Position numbers and translations under genes: made by a program. A DNA stretch of 23,708 nt from UBA724 sp964229545 (GTDB taxonomy: Bacteria; Bacteroidota; Bacteroidia; Flavobacteriales; Flavobacteriaceae): assembly GCA_964229545.1 (NCBI GenBank), contig CAXRDP010000051.1:1-23708 (forward strand). Direction: 5' to 3'. The stretch's first letter is position 1, and each line of letters opens with the position of its first letter. Positions 1 to 8,800 of the stretch are shown in pieces. The notes under the pieces were generated by a model. That model saw only the letters and a list, made by a program, of their open reading frames with translations. It had not been told where the DNA came from and did no database searches.

Positions 1-50
1 GGACCAACTGATTATGAGTCAGCTACTCTAACCAACTGAGCTATAGGACC
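1..50 (-). tRNA. tRNA with CAT anticodon (Met or Ile2), 5' part only
   Basis: Read on the minus strand, the first 50 nt from position 50 begin GGTCCTATAGCTCAGTTGG. They show the 5' acceptor strand, a D arm with the usual AGCTCAG and GGTTAGAG blocks, and an anticodon arm with stem GCTGA/TCAGT and loop CTCATAA, so the anticodon is CAT. The T arm and 3' acceptor strand lie outside the window. CAT is read by initiator and elongator tRNA-Met and by lysidine-modified tRNA-Ile2; the missing half prevents a firm choice, though an initiator is less likely. A one-mismatch promoter element (TATATTCG, 70 to 63) sits 12 nt upstream of the tRNA 5' end. Confidence 0.93.
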
Positions 51-62
51 GGTTTGCGCCTG

Positions 63-70
63 CGAATATA
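63..70 (-). promoter_or_regulatory. possible -7 element for the tRNA
   Basis: TATATTCG on the minus strand differs by one base from the Bacteroidota -7 consensus TAnnTTTG and lies 12 nt before the tRNA 5' end. No good -33 TTTG is seen at the expected spacing, so this is only a candidate. Confidence 0.35.
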
Positions 71-90
71 CACATTCACTGCAAGGCCGT

Positions 91-177
91 CTAAAAAAAT
101 CGTTCGCGGACTTCTATCAGTAAGGCCAACACCAAACACAAAGCCACGCTTGCTAAAAAAGTTCCTCCTACTCCCAT
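91..177 (-). CDS. possible 28-aa single-helix membrane peptide
   Basis: An ATG at 177 opens a 28-codon frame ending in TAG at 91-93. The peptide has a short Gly-rich N-terminus (MGVGG), one uninterrupted hydrophobic stretch at about residues 7-21 (FLASVALCLVLALLI) and a charged tail EVRERFF, the layout of a small single-pass membrane protein. A perfect TAnnTTTG element (TAACTTTG, 189 to 182) stands 4 nt before the ATG, the same close spacing seen at the 48-codon ORF at 1031. I recognise no family. Against it: such a short frame can arise by chance, no ribosome-binding site is visible, and the -7 box overlaps a small inverted repeat. It lies between the lipoprotein gene and the tRNA, both on the same strand. 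Confidence 0.3.
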   Translation of the reverse strand: MGVGGTFLASVALCLVLALLIEVRERFF

Positions 178-181
178 ATCA

Positions 182-189
182 CAAAGTTA
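182..189 (-). promoter_or_regulatory. -7 element TAACTTTG
   Basis: This exact match to TAnnTTTG on the minus strand lies 4 nt upstream of the ATG at 177. It overlaps an imperfectly terminator-like inverted repeat (TTAGCA at 187-192, TGCTAA at 199-204, 6-nt loop) that also covers the stop codon of the upstream lipoprotein gene. It could serve the 28-codon ORF or give a longer tRNA precursor. Confidence 0.4.
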
Positions 190-200
190 GCACTTCTCTG

Positions 201-968
201 CTAATTTCGTGCATGAACCCGAACTTCCTCCTGAACAATGCGAGATACTTTTTCCAACGCGCCCGTTTGCCAAAGCCTGGGCAAACTATCTAAAGGAGTG
301 TTGGCCGATTTAGGCATATAGTTGTCATAATCCTGTACCCATAGGCCCTGATAAGCTTTTGGGTTGGTAGCCACGCGGAATCGGACACCACCTCCGTTGG
401 TGTGATAGCTATAGGCCAGATAGTTCATCTTTAGGGTTTGAGCGTCAAACCAATACCTAAACTCATCTTCGTAATCCGTGCCGCCGCCTTCTTGTTCAAA
501 AGTGACTGCCACCACAAAATGTGGGCGTCCTTGTATGATAGCGGGCCCTCTAAAATGCTTGATAGCGGCCGGGTCGTTAAGCACATAGGGCAGTTGAAAG
601 AAATACATCACGCTATTCAAACTGTTGCTGTAAGACAGCGCCAAACTGTCGGCCAAGATGATTGATTGGCCATTTACAGTACGAGCAAAAGTGCCATTGC
701 TATACAAACGGTCTTTGATGCTGTCATTGTCTTGTGCAAAACTTCTTTCATACATATAACCGTTTTTGATTCGCTGGAGTTTGTAATCTTTGTCTCTAAA
801 GCGAAACCCAACGTCATGTGTTCTCAATCGGTCTTGGCCGTGTGCCTCAATGGCTTGGTCGATCAAGCTTTGGGCTGCCGATTCAGGGTTGTGTTGTACA
901 CAAGAAAAAGGCGCCCATCCGATAAAAGCAAAAAACAAAAGCTTTGCGGACTTTTCAAACACATTCAT
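201..968 (-). CDS. lipoprotein of unknown function (DUF6503-like)
   Basis: This 255-aa protein has an N-terminal hydrophobic signal followed by a lipobox-like PFSC with Cys23, so it is probably a lipid-anchored envelope protein. After the Cys comes a helix with IDQAIEAHG (about residues 37-45), then a mostly beta-stranded, aromatic-rich body with FRDKDY and YEDEFRYWFD segments. The pattern resembles the flavobacterial lipoprotein family I know as DUF6503, for which no function is established; this assignment is from memory of the N-terminal motif. It is divergently oriented from the 48-codon ORF at 1031. A one-mismatch -7 element (TACTTTTA, 981 to 974) lies 5 nt before the ATG. No T-rich terminator follows it. 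Confidence 0.82.
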   Translation of the reverse strand: MNVFEKSAKLLFFAFIGWAPFSCVQHNPESAAQSLIDQAIEAHGQDRLRTHDVGFRFRDKDYKLQRIKNGYMYERSFAQDNDSIKDRLYSNGTFARTVNGQSIILADSLALSYSNSLNSVMYFFQLPYVLNDPAAIKHFRGPAIIQGRPHFVVAVTFEQEGGGTDYEDEFRYWFDAQTLKMNYLAYSYHTNGGGVRFRVATNPKAYQGLWVQDYDNYMPKSANTPLDSLPRLWQTGALEKVSRIVQEEVRVHARN

Positions 969-973
969 GTCTA

Positions 974-981
974 TAAAAGTA
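974..981 (-). promoter_or_regulatory. possible -7 element for the lipoprotein gene
   Basis: TACTTTTA on the minus strand differs from TAnnTTTG only in its last base and lies 5 nt before the ATG at 968. It would give a nearly leaderless transcript. Confidence 0.35.
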
Positions 982-1018
982 CGCTTTATCTCACGATCAC
1001 CGCTGCCCCTTTATTTTG

Positions 1019-1026
1019 TATTTTTG
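1019..1026 (+). promoter_or_regulatory. -7 element TATTTTTG before the 48-codon ORF
   Basis: This is an exact TAnnTTTG match with only 4 nt between it and the ATG at 1031. Transcription starting the usual few bases downstream would begin at or within a base or two of the start codon. No clear -33 TTTG is seen. Confidence 0.5.
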
Positions 1027-1030
1027 AAAG

Positions 1031-1177
1031 ATGAAAACCGTCACCCCCGAGACTACTGTGGCTGAACTGATTGATGTGTTGCGCAACAAAATAAAACATC
1101 AAGACTATAAAGATGCGGTCCATAAAATCACATTGATGACCACGCTCGAAGTCATTGAACGACTCATCAAAAAATAA
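1031..1177 (+). CDS. small hypothetical protein, 48 aa
   Basis: An ATG at 1031 opens a 48-codon frame ending in TAA at 1175-1177. The product begins MKTVTPETTVAEL and ends LEVIERLIKK; it is charged, soluble and predicted largely helical (AELIDVLRNKI, then a basic middle, then TLEVIERLIKK). It has no Cys and no membrane segment. I do not recognise a family. Support for a real gene is the exact -7 element 4 nt upstream, coding-like codon use, and a membrane-protein gene beginning only 5 nt after its stop, which suggests a two-gene transcript. It could act with that membrane protein, but this is inference from position only. Confidence 0.6.
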   Translation: MKTVTPETTVAELIDVLRNKIKHQDYKDAVHKITLMTTLEVIERLIKK

Positions 1178-1182
1178 CCACA

Positions 1183-1653
1183 ATGCATACATCAAAAACC
1201 CACACTTTTTTCTATTATATAGCGCTGGTTCTGTCAGTGCTTCATTTTCTTCTCTATGCAGTAAACGGCTCTATAATCGGTATTTTATTATCTGGTTTGG
1301 TTCCTTTTTGGCTATGGTCCACAAGACGAAAGCAATTGTCGTTAGTGGCAGTGAGTGGCTTTGAACAAGTGCTTACTTATGGCGTCTTGATCTATGCCGT
1401 GTTTGCGGGACTGTTTGCGTTGCTGATGTTTCTAGGTTGGGGCATTCTTCAAGGTGCTGGAGCCGAGGTTTTTTGGGGTGCTATGGAGCAAAACCCCGCC
1501 TTCGATGACTTAAACGAAGAGGAAATGGAGGGTGTTATGCTTGTGATGGAAAATCTTCCAACCTTTCTGCCGCTTCTGGGCACCGTTGTGCTATTGCAGG
1601 CGGTTTCTTATTTGTACTATGCTATTTCGCTGTTGCGAAGTCAAAAGGATTAG
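1183..1653 (+). CDS. four-helix integral membrane protein, unknown function
   Basis: This 156-aa protein has hydrophobic segments at about residues 9-27, 30-46, 65-88 and 128-151, so probably four membrane helices with a short basic cytoplasmic turn (STRRK, 46-50). Between helices 3 and 4 is an acidic amphipathic stretch (NPAFDDLNEEEMEG, about 104-117). It lacks conserved catalytic motifs and I cannot name a family. The start at 1183 is 5 nt after the 48-codon ORF, so the two are probably co-transcribed. Its TAG stop (1651-1653) overlaps the stop codon of the converging addB-like gene, leaving no room for a separate terminator. Confidence 0.75.
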   Translation: MHTSKTHTFFYYIALVLSVLHFLLYAVNGSIIGILLSGLVPFWLWSTRRKQLSLVAVSGFEQVLTYGVLIYAVFAGLFALLMFLGWGILQGAGAEVFWGAMEQNPAFDDLNEEEMEGVMLVMENLPTFLPLLGTVVLLQAVSYLYYAISLLRSQKD

Positions 1654-4382
1654 GACGGCTCCACAAAGGCTACTTCAGGGTGAAATACCTCTCGTACCAA
1701 GCGCGCTAAGGTTTCTTCGAATGCTTGAAGGTCGGCTGTAGTGAGTTCGGTTCGTTTGCTGCGCCCCGATCCTTTGATTCCGAATGGCATAAAGCCGTTT
1801 GACGGTTTCTTTATCGAAAAAATTCCCGCTGTGAATGACGCGTTCGACTCTAATTGGTCTGCGAACAACATACTGTAAAAAAGCACCTGAAAAGCCTTAC
1901 TGTATTTAGGGTCGTCGCTCAAAGAGGCTATATCATCACATAAAAGTTCTCTTGGCTCCGTGGTACCGGTCTTGTAGTCCAAAATCCGAAGCTGTCCGTC
2001 AACCCTATCCACCCTATCAACAACTCCCTTAAAACTAACAGGAAAAGGGAGGCCTTCAAAATTTAGGGTGATTTTCTTTTGCAACTCCACCCCTATCAAT
2101 TGAATGGTTGTGCCCGACTGGATGAGCTTTTTGTCAGCATCCAAAACCCGATTGAGGTTGTGCTTAGCCGCCTCAAACAAAAGCAAGTTTTTACCTGTAT
2201 TGTGGCCCGTGGGCCCAAAGTGGAAAATAAACTTTTGAGACAAGGTGGGCTCTAATTGTGACTGCATGTTCTCTATGGCGGAAACACTTAATTCTTTTCC
2301 CTCATAAGGCTTATACAGGGCCTCTAAACAATCATGCGCTACCGTGCCCAAAGTGTTGGCTGCTATGGACTCTTCTACCTCTTCCGCTTGTTGAATCTGC
2401 AACAAATATTGGTCATAAAACTCTATGGGGTTTCTGATGTAGGTCCCTAGTGCGGTTGGGGAAAATCCGCTTTGTGCAAGTTCTTTCAGCCTGTTAATGG
2501 CTCCCGCTGTTTTTGGGAGGGTTTTTGGTTCGGGCTTGGGCAATTGGGTGTTTTGTTGTTGGGTAAAAAAATGCATCTTGTGCGCAGCGGGCAAGTGATG
2601 TTTCCACTGGCGTACAAACCGACTCATTTCACCACCGCCCAACACATCTCCGTTGGTGGTGTATAAAATATAAACCTGTTTGGCGCGGTACATCAACCTA
2701 AAAAAGTGGTAGGCATAGATCGTTTCTTTTTCGTCTCGGGTAGGTATGCCGTATTTTTTCTTTACATCATAAGGCATCCATGAATCGTCTATGGACATAG
2801 AAGGAAGGATGCCTTCGCTGGCTTGAGTCAATATAACGGTGTCAAAATCAATCAATCGAGTCTCCAGCATCCCCATGACTTGCAACCCCTCAAGGGGCGT
2901 ACCTTCATAAGACAGTTTTTGGGTGGCAATTTGAGCGGTATAAAGTGTGCGCAGGGTTCTTAGGTCAGAAACAAAAGGGTAGTTGCTGATTTGTTGATCC
3001 AACTGATTAAAAAGGGTATAAAATCGATAAAGAATCTCTTGCTGGTCGGGTACAAATTGCTCTACAATAGGTCGTAGTTCCTCCACTAAGCGCACCAATG
3101 ATGAAACGGCTTGTTGGGGGGTGTTCCAAGGAGTAAAAATATAATCCAAACGAAGCGCAAGGGGGTGAAGGTTAATAAGAGCATCAGAAGAAATAAAACT
3201 TTGGTTTTTCTTCACCAGATCAGTCATAATCTTGGTCGGGTCTCCAAGGTTGTAGTGCTTAGAAATATGTGCCGTCACAGGATGAGCTAACAGCTGCTCA
3301 AGCTGTTTGTGATAAAAGCCTTTTTCTGAAGAACGTCCCAACTGAAGGTCAAAAAAAGCCTCAAAAAAAGCCGATAAAGAATGTCCTTTGAGGGGTTGAC
3401 CCATAGTAACATTAAGCCGATTGATTTCGGGTGGCAAAGCATGCATTACCGGTTCGAGGAGTGACTCGTCTGGAAGTACAACAGCTACACGCTCCCAATC
3501 AGGCTTGTTCTTCGATAGTTCTTGGAGGATGGAGCCGACGTGTTTGGCCTGCCCCAAAACTCCGGCCGTTTCGATGACTTCTATTTGTTTGGGTTGTGTA
3601 AAAGATTCGTGTATGCCCAAAAAATTGTTTTTCTCAAAAAAGGGCCATTTTTGTTTGTAGCTCGCTATAAAATGCGCCGACCGTTGGGTTTTGTCTTCAA
3701 GGAAAAAGCGGTCTATATCCCAAAAAACCGTGGCGCGCTCTTGTGCCAATAACGACTGGAATAAGTGGGATTCACTATGGCTCAACGCATTAAAACCACA
3801 CAAGACAAAATGGGTGTCGGGCTGCGCTTCTATATAGGCCTCAAGACTGGCAACTGCTTCTCTGTACACCATGCCCGATGTGCCATGCCCTTTGGCTGAT
3901 AGTGTGGTAATAAAATTCTCATATATCTCTGGCAACACATCCCAAAAGGCCAAATAATTTTTTACCAAACTTGATTCTTCTTTCGCCCACGACTTGAGCC
4001 GATAAAGACTGCTCAAATAGCTGAAAATTCCTTTCCTGTCTATCAAATTACGGTCAATCGCATCGAGGTCATTCAACAAGGTTTCGCCCCAGCCCAAAAA
4101 AACTGAGAAATCGTCCCGTTTTTGCTCGTCTATTGCAGTACAATAACTTTGATAAAGGGCAAAAATAAGCTCCATTTTTGGGGGGACCTCTACCCCTGAA
4201 ACCTCGCGAACAAAGGCGTCAATATCAAAAATCTGCGGTCCTATACAGGGCTGTGAAAGGGTTTTGGATATGGCTTGGTTGAGGTAGAGTGTAGCTCTTC
4301 GGTTGGGTACCACAAAGCAAAGCTTCTCTAGCCGATGGCCGGAAACGTCTTTGACAATATGATCCAAAAAGCTTGTTGCCAT
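1650..4382 (-). CDS. addB: AddB-like PD-(D/E)XK nuclease subunit
   Basis: This 910-aa protein resembles the AddB/RexB-like partner of AddA in double-strand-break end resection. A C-terminal RecB-family nuclease domain is visible: LGTVAHDCLEAL with the domain's His, Asp789 in the VDRVD segment, Asp802 and Lys804 in DYKTG, and Gln832/Tyr836 (QVLFY). The N-terminus (CFVVPNRRATLYL) corresponds to the inactive helicase part and has no Walker A GKS/T. Bacillus AddB has an Fe-S cluster built on Cys residues flanking the nuclease; no such C-terminal Cys group is seen here, so the cluster is probably absent. I chose ATG at 4382: the frame can be extended to 4415, but those 11 codons fall inside the ompA terminator hairpin. 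The addA-like partner lies beyond ompA on the same strand. Confidence 0.88.
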   Translation of the reverse strand: MATSFLDHIVKDVSGHRLEKLCFVVPNRRATLYLNQAISKTLSQPCIGPQIFDIDAFVREVSGVEVPPKMELIFALYQSYCTAIDEQKRDDFSVFLGWGETLLNDLDAIDRNLIDRKGIFSYLSSLYRLKSWAKEESSLVKNYLAFWDVLPEIYENFITTLSAKGHGTSGMVYREAVASLEAYIEAQPDTHFVLCGFNALSHSESHLFQSLLAQERATVFWDIDRFFLEDKTQRSAHFIASYKQKWPFFEKNNFLGIHESFTQPKQIEVIETAGVLGQAKHVGSILQELSKNKPDWERVAVVLPDESLLEPVMHALPPEINRLNVTMGQPLKGHSLSAFFEAFFDLQLGRSSEKGFYHKQLEQLLAHPVTAHISKHYNLGDPTKIMTDLVKKNQSFISSDALINLHPLALRLDYIFTPWNTPQQAVSSLVRLVEELRPIVEQFVPDQQEILYRFYTLFNQLDQQISNYPFVSDLRTLRTLYTAQIATQKLSYEGTPLEGLQVMGMLETRLIDFDTVILTQASEGILPSMSIDDSWMPYDVKKKYGIPTRDEKETIYAYHFFRLMYRAKQVYILYTTNGDVLGGGEMSRFVRQWKHHLPAAHKMHFFTQQQNTQLPKPEPKTLPKTAGAINRLKELAQSGFSPTALGTYIRNPIEFYDQYLLQIQQAEEVEESIAANTLGTVAHDCLEALYKPYEGKELSVSAIENMQSQLEPTLSQKFIFHFGPTGHNTGKNLLLFEAAKHNLNRVLDADKKLIQSGTTIQLIGVELQKKITLNFEGLPFPVSFKGVVDRVDRVDGQLRILDYKTGTTEPRELLCDDIASLSDDPKYSKAFQVLFYSMLFADQLESNASFTAGIFSIKKPSNGFMPFGIKGSGRSKRTELTTADLQAFEETLARLVREVFHPEVAFVEPS

Positions 4383-4390
4383 AAACACTA

Positions 4391-4427
4391 AAAATAAAAA
4401 AACGCGGTGAAACAATCACCGCGTTTT
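4391..4427 (-). terminator. intrinsic terminator after ompA
   Basis: A perfect 12-bp stem (4399-4410 with 4416-4427; core CGCGGTGA/TCACCGCG) with a 5-nt loop is followed on the minus strand by TTTTTATTTT. It lies 24 nt beyond the ompA stop and about 9 nt before the addB ATG, so addB either depends on read-through or has its own promoter within or just after this hairpin. Confidence 0.88.
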
Positions 4428-4450
4428 ATGTGTCGTTAAGCCTTAAAGTA

Positions 4451-5806
4451 TTATTCGGCTACTTTAAACTCTACACGTCTGTTTTCTGCTCTTCCTGCTT
4501 TGGTGTTGTTCTCAGCGGCAGGCTTTGATTCGCCATGGCCAACTGTGCTCAAACGATCCGCATCGATTCCAGCATCCACCAAGTGGGCTTTTACAGCCGC
4601 CGCACGTCGCTCTGAAAGTGGGTTGTTATAGCTCTTTGGTCCGGTGCTGTCAGCGTGACCTTCAATGCTGATTTTGACGCCAGCGTTAGAATCAATAATC
4701 TTATACGCTTCTGCCAATTGGGCCTCTGCTTCCGCGTCCAAGTCAGCGTTTTCAGTGTCAAACTTTACTGATAAGTCTGCCAATCCTGAAAGTGGATATT
4801 GTGGACAACCATTGTTGGCGGCAACTCCGGCAACATCAGGACACGCATCATCCTTATCAGCTACCCCGTCACCATCTGCGTCTGGCCATGGGCATCCGCC
4901 GTTCGCTTTTGGACCGGCGACTTGTGGGCAGTTGTCGTCTTTGTCTGCAAGACCGTCTCCGTCGGCATCAGGACATCCGCCCAATGCTGCAGGGCCTGCT
5001 GCGGCAGGACAAGCATCGTCTTTATCAGCAATGCCGTCTTGGTCTCCGTCAGGACAGCCGTTCAAAGCTGCAAGACCGGGTGCGTTTGGACAGTCATCAT
5101 CTCCATTTCTGATGCCGTCTCCGTCATCATCAGGACATCCGTCCAACAAAGGAGAACCAGGTGTGTTTGGACAAGCGTCTACGCTGTCTTTCACGCCGTC
5201 TTCGTCTGCGTCACCATCCCCAAATGCGAAAGAAACACCAAATGTAAACTGATCGACAAAGTCACCATCGTTTCCATTATTAAGTCCAAACATTTCATTC
5301 AGGTCGCGTGAAAACACTTTTCTTTTGGCTTGAAGCGACAACGCAAAACTGTCGTTAAACCAATAAGAAAGTCCCAAACCTACATTGGCGGTTGGAAAAG
5401 CATCGCTGTCTATAGAAGTGAATCCCACACCCCCTAAAAGAATTGGTTCAATTTTTCCAAGGTCTACAAATGAGTTAGCAGACAAAGCAATACCAGCATC
5501 AACACTGTAATAAAGGTCATCATCTCCGTTGGTGCGGGCCACTTGGTTAAGAGTACCCCCCAAATTGACGGAAACTCCTTTGGTCAAGTAGCGAGATGCT
5601 TCTAGGTATGAAAGATAGGGTGCTACATTGAGGTCGTTCTCAAAGGCTACTCCGTCATTTCCAATCTGAAACTCTGCGCCTTGACGCTCATAAAAATCAA
5701 TTCCGTTGGTTCCCAATGAAACCTTCCATGGGTTTTCGGGAGATTGAGCAGTGGCGCTGATTGCAAAAGCCACTGTAATTGAGGCAAGTAAATGTTTCAT
5801 TTTCAT
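4451..5806 (-). CDS. OmpA-family outer-membrane protein with TSP3 repeats
   Basis: This 451-aa protein starts with a Sec signal peptide (about 1-20, ending SATA), then an OmpA-type beta-barrel region (about 22-196) rich in aromatic strands. Five calcium-binding thrombospondin type 3 repeats follow (about 197-338, DxDxDGxxDxxDxCP units), and a C-terminal OmpA peptidoglycan-binding domain (about 340-451). Asp386 in GHADSTG and Arg401 in LSERR match the two residues that bind diaminopimelate in OmpA-like domains. It should tie the outer membrane to the cell wall, with the Asp-rich repeats as a rigid calcium-dependent spacer. An in-frame ATG two codons later is an equally plausible start. It has its own promoter overlapping the addA stop and a strong terminator, so it seems to be expressed separately from the nuclease genes on either side. 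Confidence 0.95.
   Translation of the reverse strand: MKMKHLLASITVAFAISATAQSPENPWKVSLGTNGIDFYERQGAEFQIGNDGVAFENDLNVAPYLSYLEASRYLTKGVSVNLGGTLNQVARTNGDDDLYYSVDAGIALSANSFVDLGKIEPILLGGVGFTSIDSDAFPTANVGLGLSYWFNDSFALSLQAKRKVFSRDLNEMFGLNNGNDGDFVDQFTFGVSFAFGDGDADEDGVKDSVDACPNTPGSPLLDGCPDDDGDGIRNGDDDCPNAPGLAALNGCPDGDQDGIADKDDACPAAAGPAALGGCPDADGDGLADKDDNCPQVAGPKANGGCPWPDADGDGVADKDDACPDVAGVAANNGCPQYPLSGLADLSVKFDTENADLDAEAEAQLAEAYKIIDSNAGVKISIEGHADSTGPKSYNNPLSERRAAAVKAHLVDAGIDADRLSTVGHGESKPAAENNTKAGRAENRRVEFKVAE
4793..5218 (-). repeat. degenerate tandem repeat encoding TSP3 units
   Basis: Five related units of about 63-81 bp, each encoding a DxDxDG...D...CP motif, lie within the ompA gene. The low-complexity Asp/Gly/Pro codons also create long spurious open frames on the plus strand across this stretch. 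Confidence 0.85.
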
Positions 5807-5828
5807 TTTGATAGATTAAGATTTAGTG

Positions 5829-5836
5829 CAAACTTA
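5829..5836 (-). promoter_or_regulatory. -7 element TAAGTTTG for ompA
   Basis: This exact TAnnTTTG match on the minus strand lies 22 nt before the ompA ATG. It overlaps the addA stop codon (5834-5836), so ompA seems to be started from its own promoter and would give a short leader. Confidence 0.65.
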
Positions 5837-8800
5837 AGAAATCTGTTCCAATTTTAACACCTCCCCCACGTAAAGAAGAAAAAGGCCGTCTATTTTATAT
5901 CCCATTTGCTCAAAACATCTTGCATACGTTCGTAGCTGTTGTTCGTGTGTGGGTTTTCGATTTCCTGTCTTGTAATCCAATATTGATACTTTACCACTTG
6001 GTAAAATCACAAAGCTGTCTGGGCGTAGCTGGGTTCCATCGGGAGCAAATAATGTGCGTTCTCGAAATTTTCTGTGGCCGACCACAAAAAAATCACTCAA
6101 TTCAGGCATTCCAACCAGTGTTTGCATTTTCTTTTTTAGAATAAAGCCCTCGTTTTTACCTATTCTTCCCTGAAAAATGGCGTGCTGAACCACCTCATCG
6201 ACATCGGCGGGGACATATATCTCTGCCATCAAATCGTGAAAAAGATTTCCATAGTTAATGGCTTCACGCTGTGGCTGATCCCAAATCGGCTTTTGGTGGC
6301 GGAACAAAACAGCTGGAGATGCGTTGCCAAACCATTTTGAAGGTTTCGTTTGAATGGTTGGTTTTGATGTTTGGGTTTTTATGTTTGTTGGCTTCCCAAA
6401 CCCGTAGCTGTTGTGAGCAACTTTCTCAGGCTTACTTTCTTTAACAAAAGCTGTAAACAGACCCGCATAAGAGCTGTTTGTTTTTTCAGATTCGTAGGTA
6501 AATATGTGTAGCTCATATTTGGGTCGCGTCATAGCTACATAAAGCACGTTAAGGGCATCCAGCAACTGCTCTGCACGGTGTTTGAAATAAAGGGATTCTC
6601 CCACCAAACCACTGGCTTGGAGCTGGGAGTTGGCACGCACCAGCATGTGCTGAAAACCTGCATATTGATCGGCTTCTACCGGGTGCCAACATTCTGGGGA
6701 ATTGGTACTGTAAATGTCCGCGTCTGCAAAAGGAAGTATCACCACTGGAAAGGCCAATCCTTTGGATTTGTGTATGGTCATCACACGAACTGCGTCAAGA
6801 TTCTCGGGCACAGAAACCGATCTTTTTTCTTTTACTTCATCCCAATATGCCAAAAAAGCCGCATCGCTCAGGGGCTGTTGCGTGTTGTGTTGAAGCACCT
6901 CTTCTAAAAGACCGGATAAGAACGCTGATACTTCTTCAGTCAACCGAAAACTTTCTATAGCATATTCGAGGGCGCTGTAGGTGTCTTTTTTGCAAAATGT
7001 GTCAAACGAAAAGTCAAATTGAGCCCCACAAACGACTTCAAATAAAGCATAAATGTCACCCTCTAAATGGGTAGAAAGCCAATCGAACATATCTTGATTG
7101 TCGGGCATAAAATAGGAAAGCACTGTTTTTCGTGCCGCTTTGTGATGGTTGTCTATACGGAGGCGCAGCAATGCTAAAAGAAGACCGACCTCGGGGCTCT
7201 GGTCTACCAGTAAGGTTTCGGCAGAAACCACCGGCACATCGTGTTGGTTCAATAAGGCGGTTACTGCAACGCCTTGTTTGCGTTTGCGAACCAAAACACA
7301 AATATCGCTCTTTGCATAGCCCCGTGATAGTGCGTCGTTTACCTTGGCCAACGTAGCCTCAAGGTAGTGAGGGGTTCTTTCATCAACAAGGTCTCCCTCT
7401 ACAAATGATAGGGTTGTCCATCCACCTGGATGGTTGTTTTTTTCTTGTTCAGATCCATTCAGATATAGCTGCCTGAAGTCAGAAATCTCTATGTGATTGG
7501 CGATAAATCGAAAAAACATATTGTTGGTTTCAACAATTTTGTCGAGGCTTCGGTAGTTTTTTGGCAATGGTGAGGTATTGGGTTTTACCCCCTCAAATGG
7601 ACTGTCGCCTTTTGAAAGCGCCATAAACTGTTCGGGGTATCCGCCCCTCCAGCGATAAATAGCTTGTTTCGCGTCTCCGACCAACATCAGCCTGCCATGC
7701 TCTGATGAAAGTGCATGATCGGCCAAAGCAGAAAGGTTGTTCCACTGCAAAGCCGAGGTGTCTTGAAACTCGTCTATATAATAATGTTGGTAACGTACTC
7801 CGAGGCGTTCGTAGATAAACGGGGTTGGCGTGCCTTGTATGGCTTTTGCTATTATGGTGTTGAAGCCGCTGAGCAATAGGGTGTTTTGTTCTGACTGAAG
7901 CTCATGTAGGGTTCGTTGAAGGGCGTTTAACACAGATAGCGGGGCAAGCTGGGCCAAAAAAGCGTCTATTTGCCGTAGCTTGGGTAGAATTTGGATTAAA
8001 GTTTCCAGCCAATCCTCTAAATTGGGTTGTAAGGATTGAATGGCTGCATGTTCTTCTTGTGGCACTCCTTTTTTTAGTACGGTTCCTTTTTCAATTTGAC
8101 TCGTAAGCCGTGATCCGGGGAGATTGCTCCAATCCGCCTTTAATACTTTGTCAATTTGTTTGGGCAATTCACCATGAGCATATGAAGATGGGCTGATTTT
8201 GAAGGAGTTGAGCCGCTCTTTAAGTTTTTGGGTGTTTATGATCAACTGTTGGCTCAGGTTTTCTTTATTGCACATCAGAATCTTCTCCAGCGCCTGAAAA
8301 TCTTCCCTGGTTTTGTGGGCAATCTCCTGTAGAGGGTCATGGTGGTTTTCGTTATAAATAAGCTTAGCAATTTTGTTTAAATCGTAAGCCACGTCCCATG
8401 ATTTGTCTTGGTCGGCCTTGGCGGTGACAAAACGCAACAACACACGAGTCAGTTGTGAGTCGGTGCCTGCTTTTTCAATCAATAAATCCACCGCTTGGGT
8501 TAAAAATGTTTCTGTGTCCAACGCCAATTCAAAACTGGTTGAAAGACCAAGGTCTCTGGAAAAGGTGCGGACGATCTGATGGGTAAGCCGGTCTATGGTG
8601 CTAATTGAGAAATGAGAATAGTGTTGAAGTAAATGTGTCAACATGCGGCTTGAACGCAAATGCAGTTGGTTGTGGTCAATGCCAATTCCTTCAGCCACCT
8701 CAACGAATAATTTGGTGGGGGTTGCGACTATGGTGTTTTCTGAAAAGTCAGAAAGCACTTCTAGAAGCCGCGTTTTCATTTCTTGAACTGCTTTGTTGGT

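Noticed and set aside
54..293. 79-codon plus-strand frame next to the tRNA
   Set aside because: It crosses the lipoprotein 3' end in antisense, has a basic low-information translation and no promoter element; it is a chance frame.
666..1065. Plus-strand frames of 91-122 codons opposite the lipoprotein gene
   Set aside because: They are antisense to a convincing lipoprotein with signal and lipobox, and they run across the promoter of the 48-codon ORF.
4383..4415. 11-codon N-terminal extension of the AddB-like protein
   Set aside because: The codons come from the ompA terminator hairpin and T-run; the family N-terminus fits ATG 4382.
4665..5311. Long plus-strand open frames (up to 195 codons) opposite ompA
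   Set aside because: They are antisense to the Asp/Gly/Pro-rich TSP3 repeats, whose codon pattern removes stops on the other strand; the translations are low-complexity Ser/Pro or basic and match no protein type.
7056..7356. Arg/Pro/Gly-rich frames within addA
   Set aside because: They are out-of-frame or antisense to the helicase gene, with no start signals and skewed composition.
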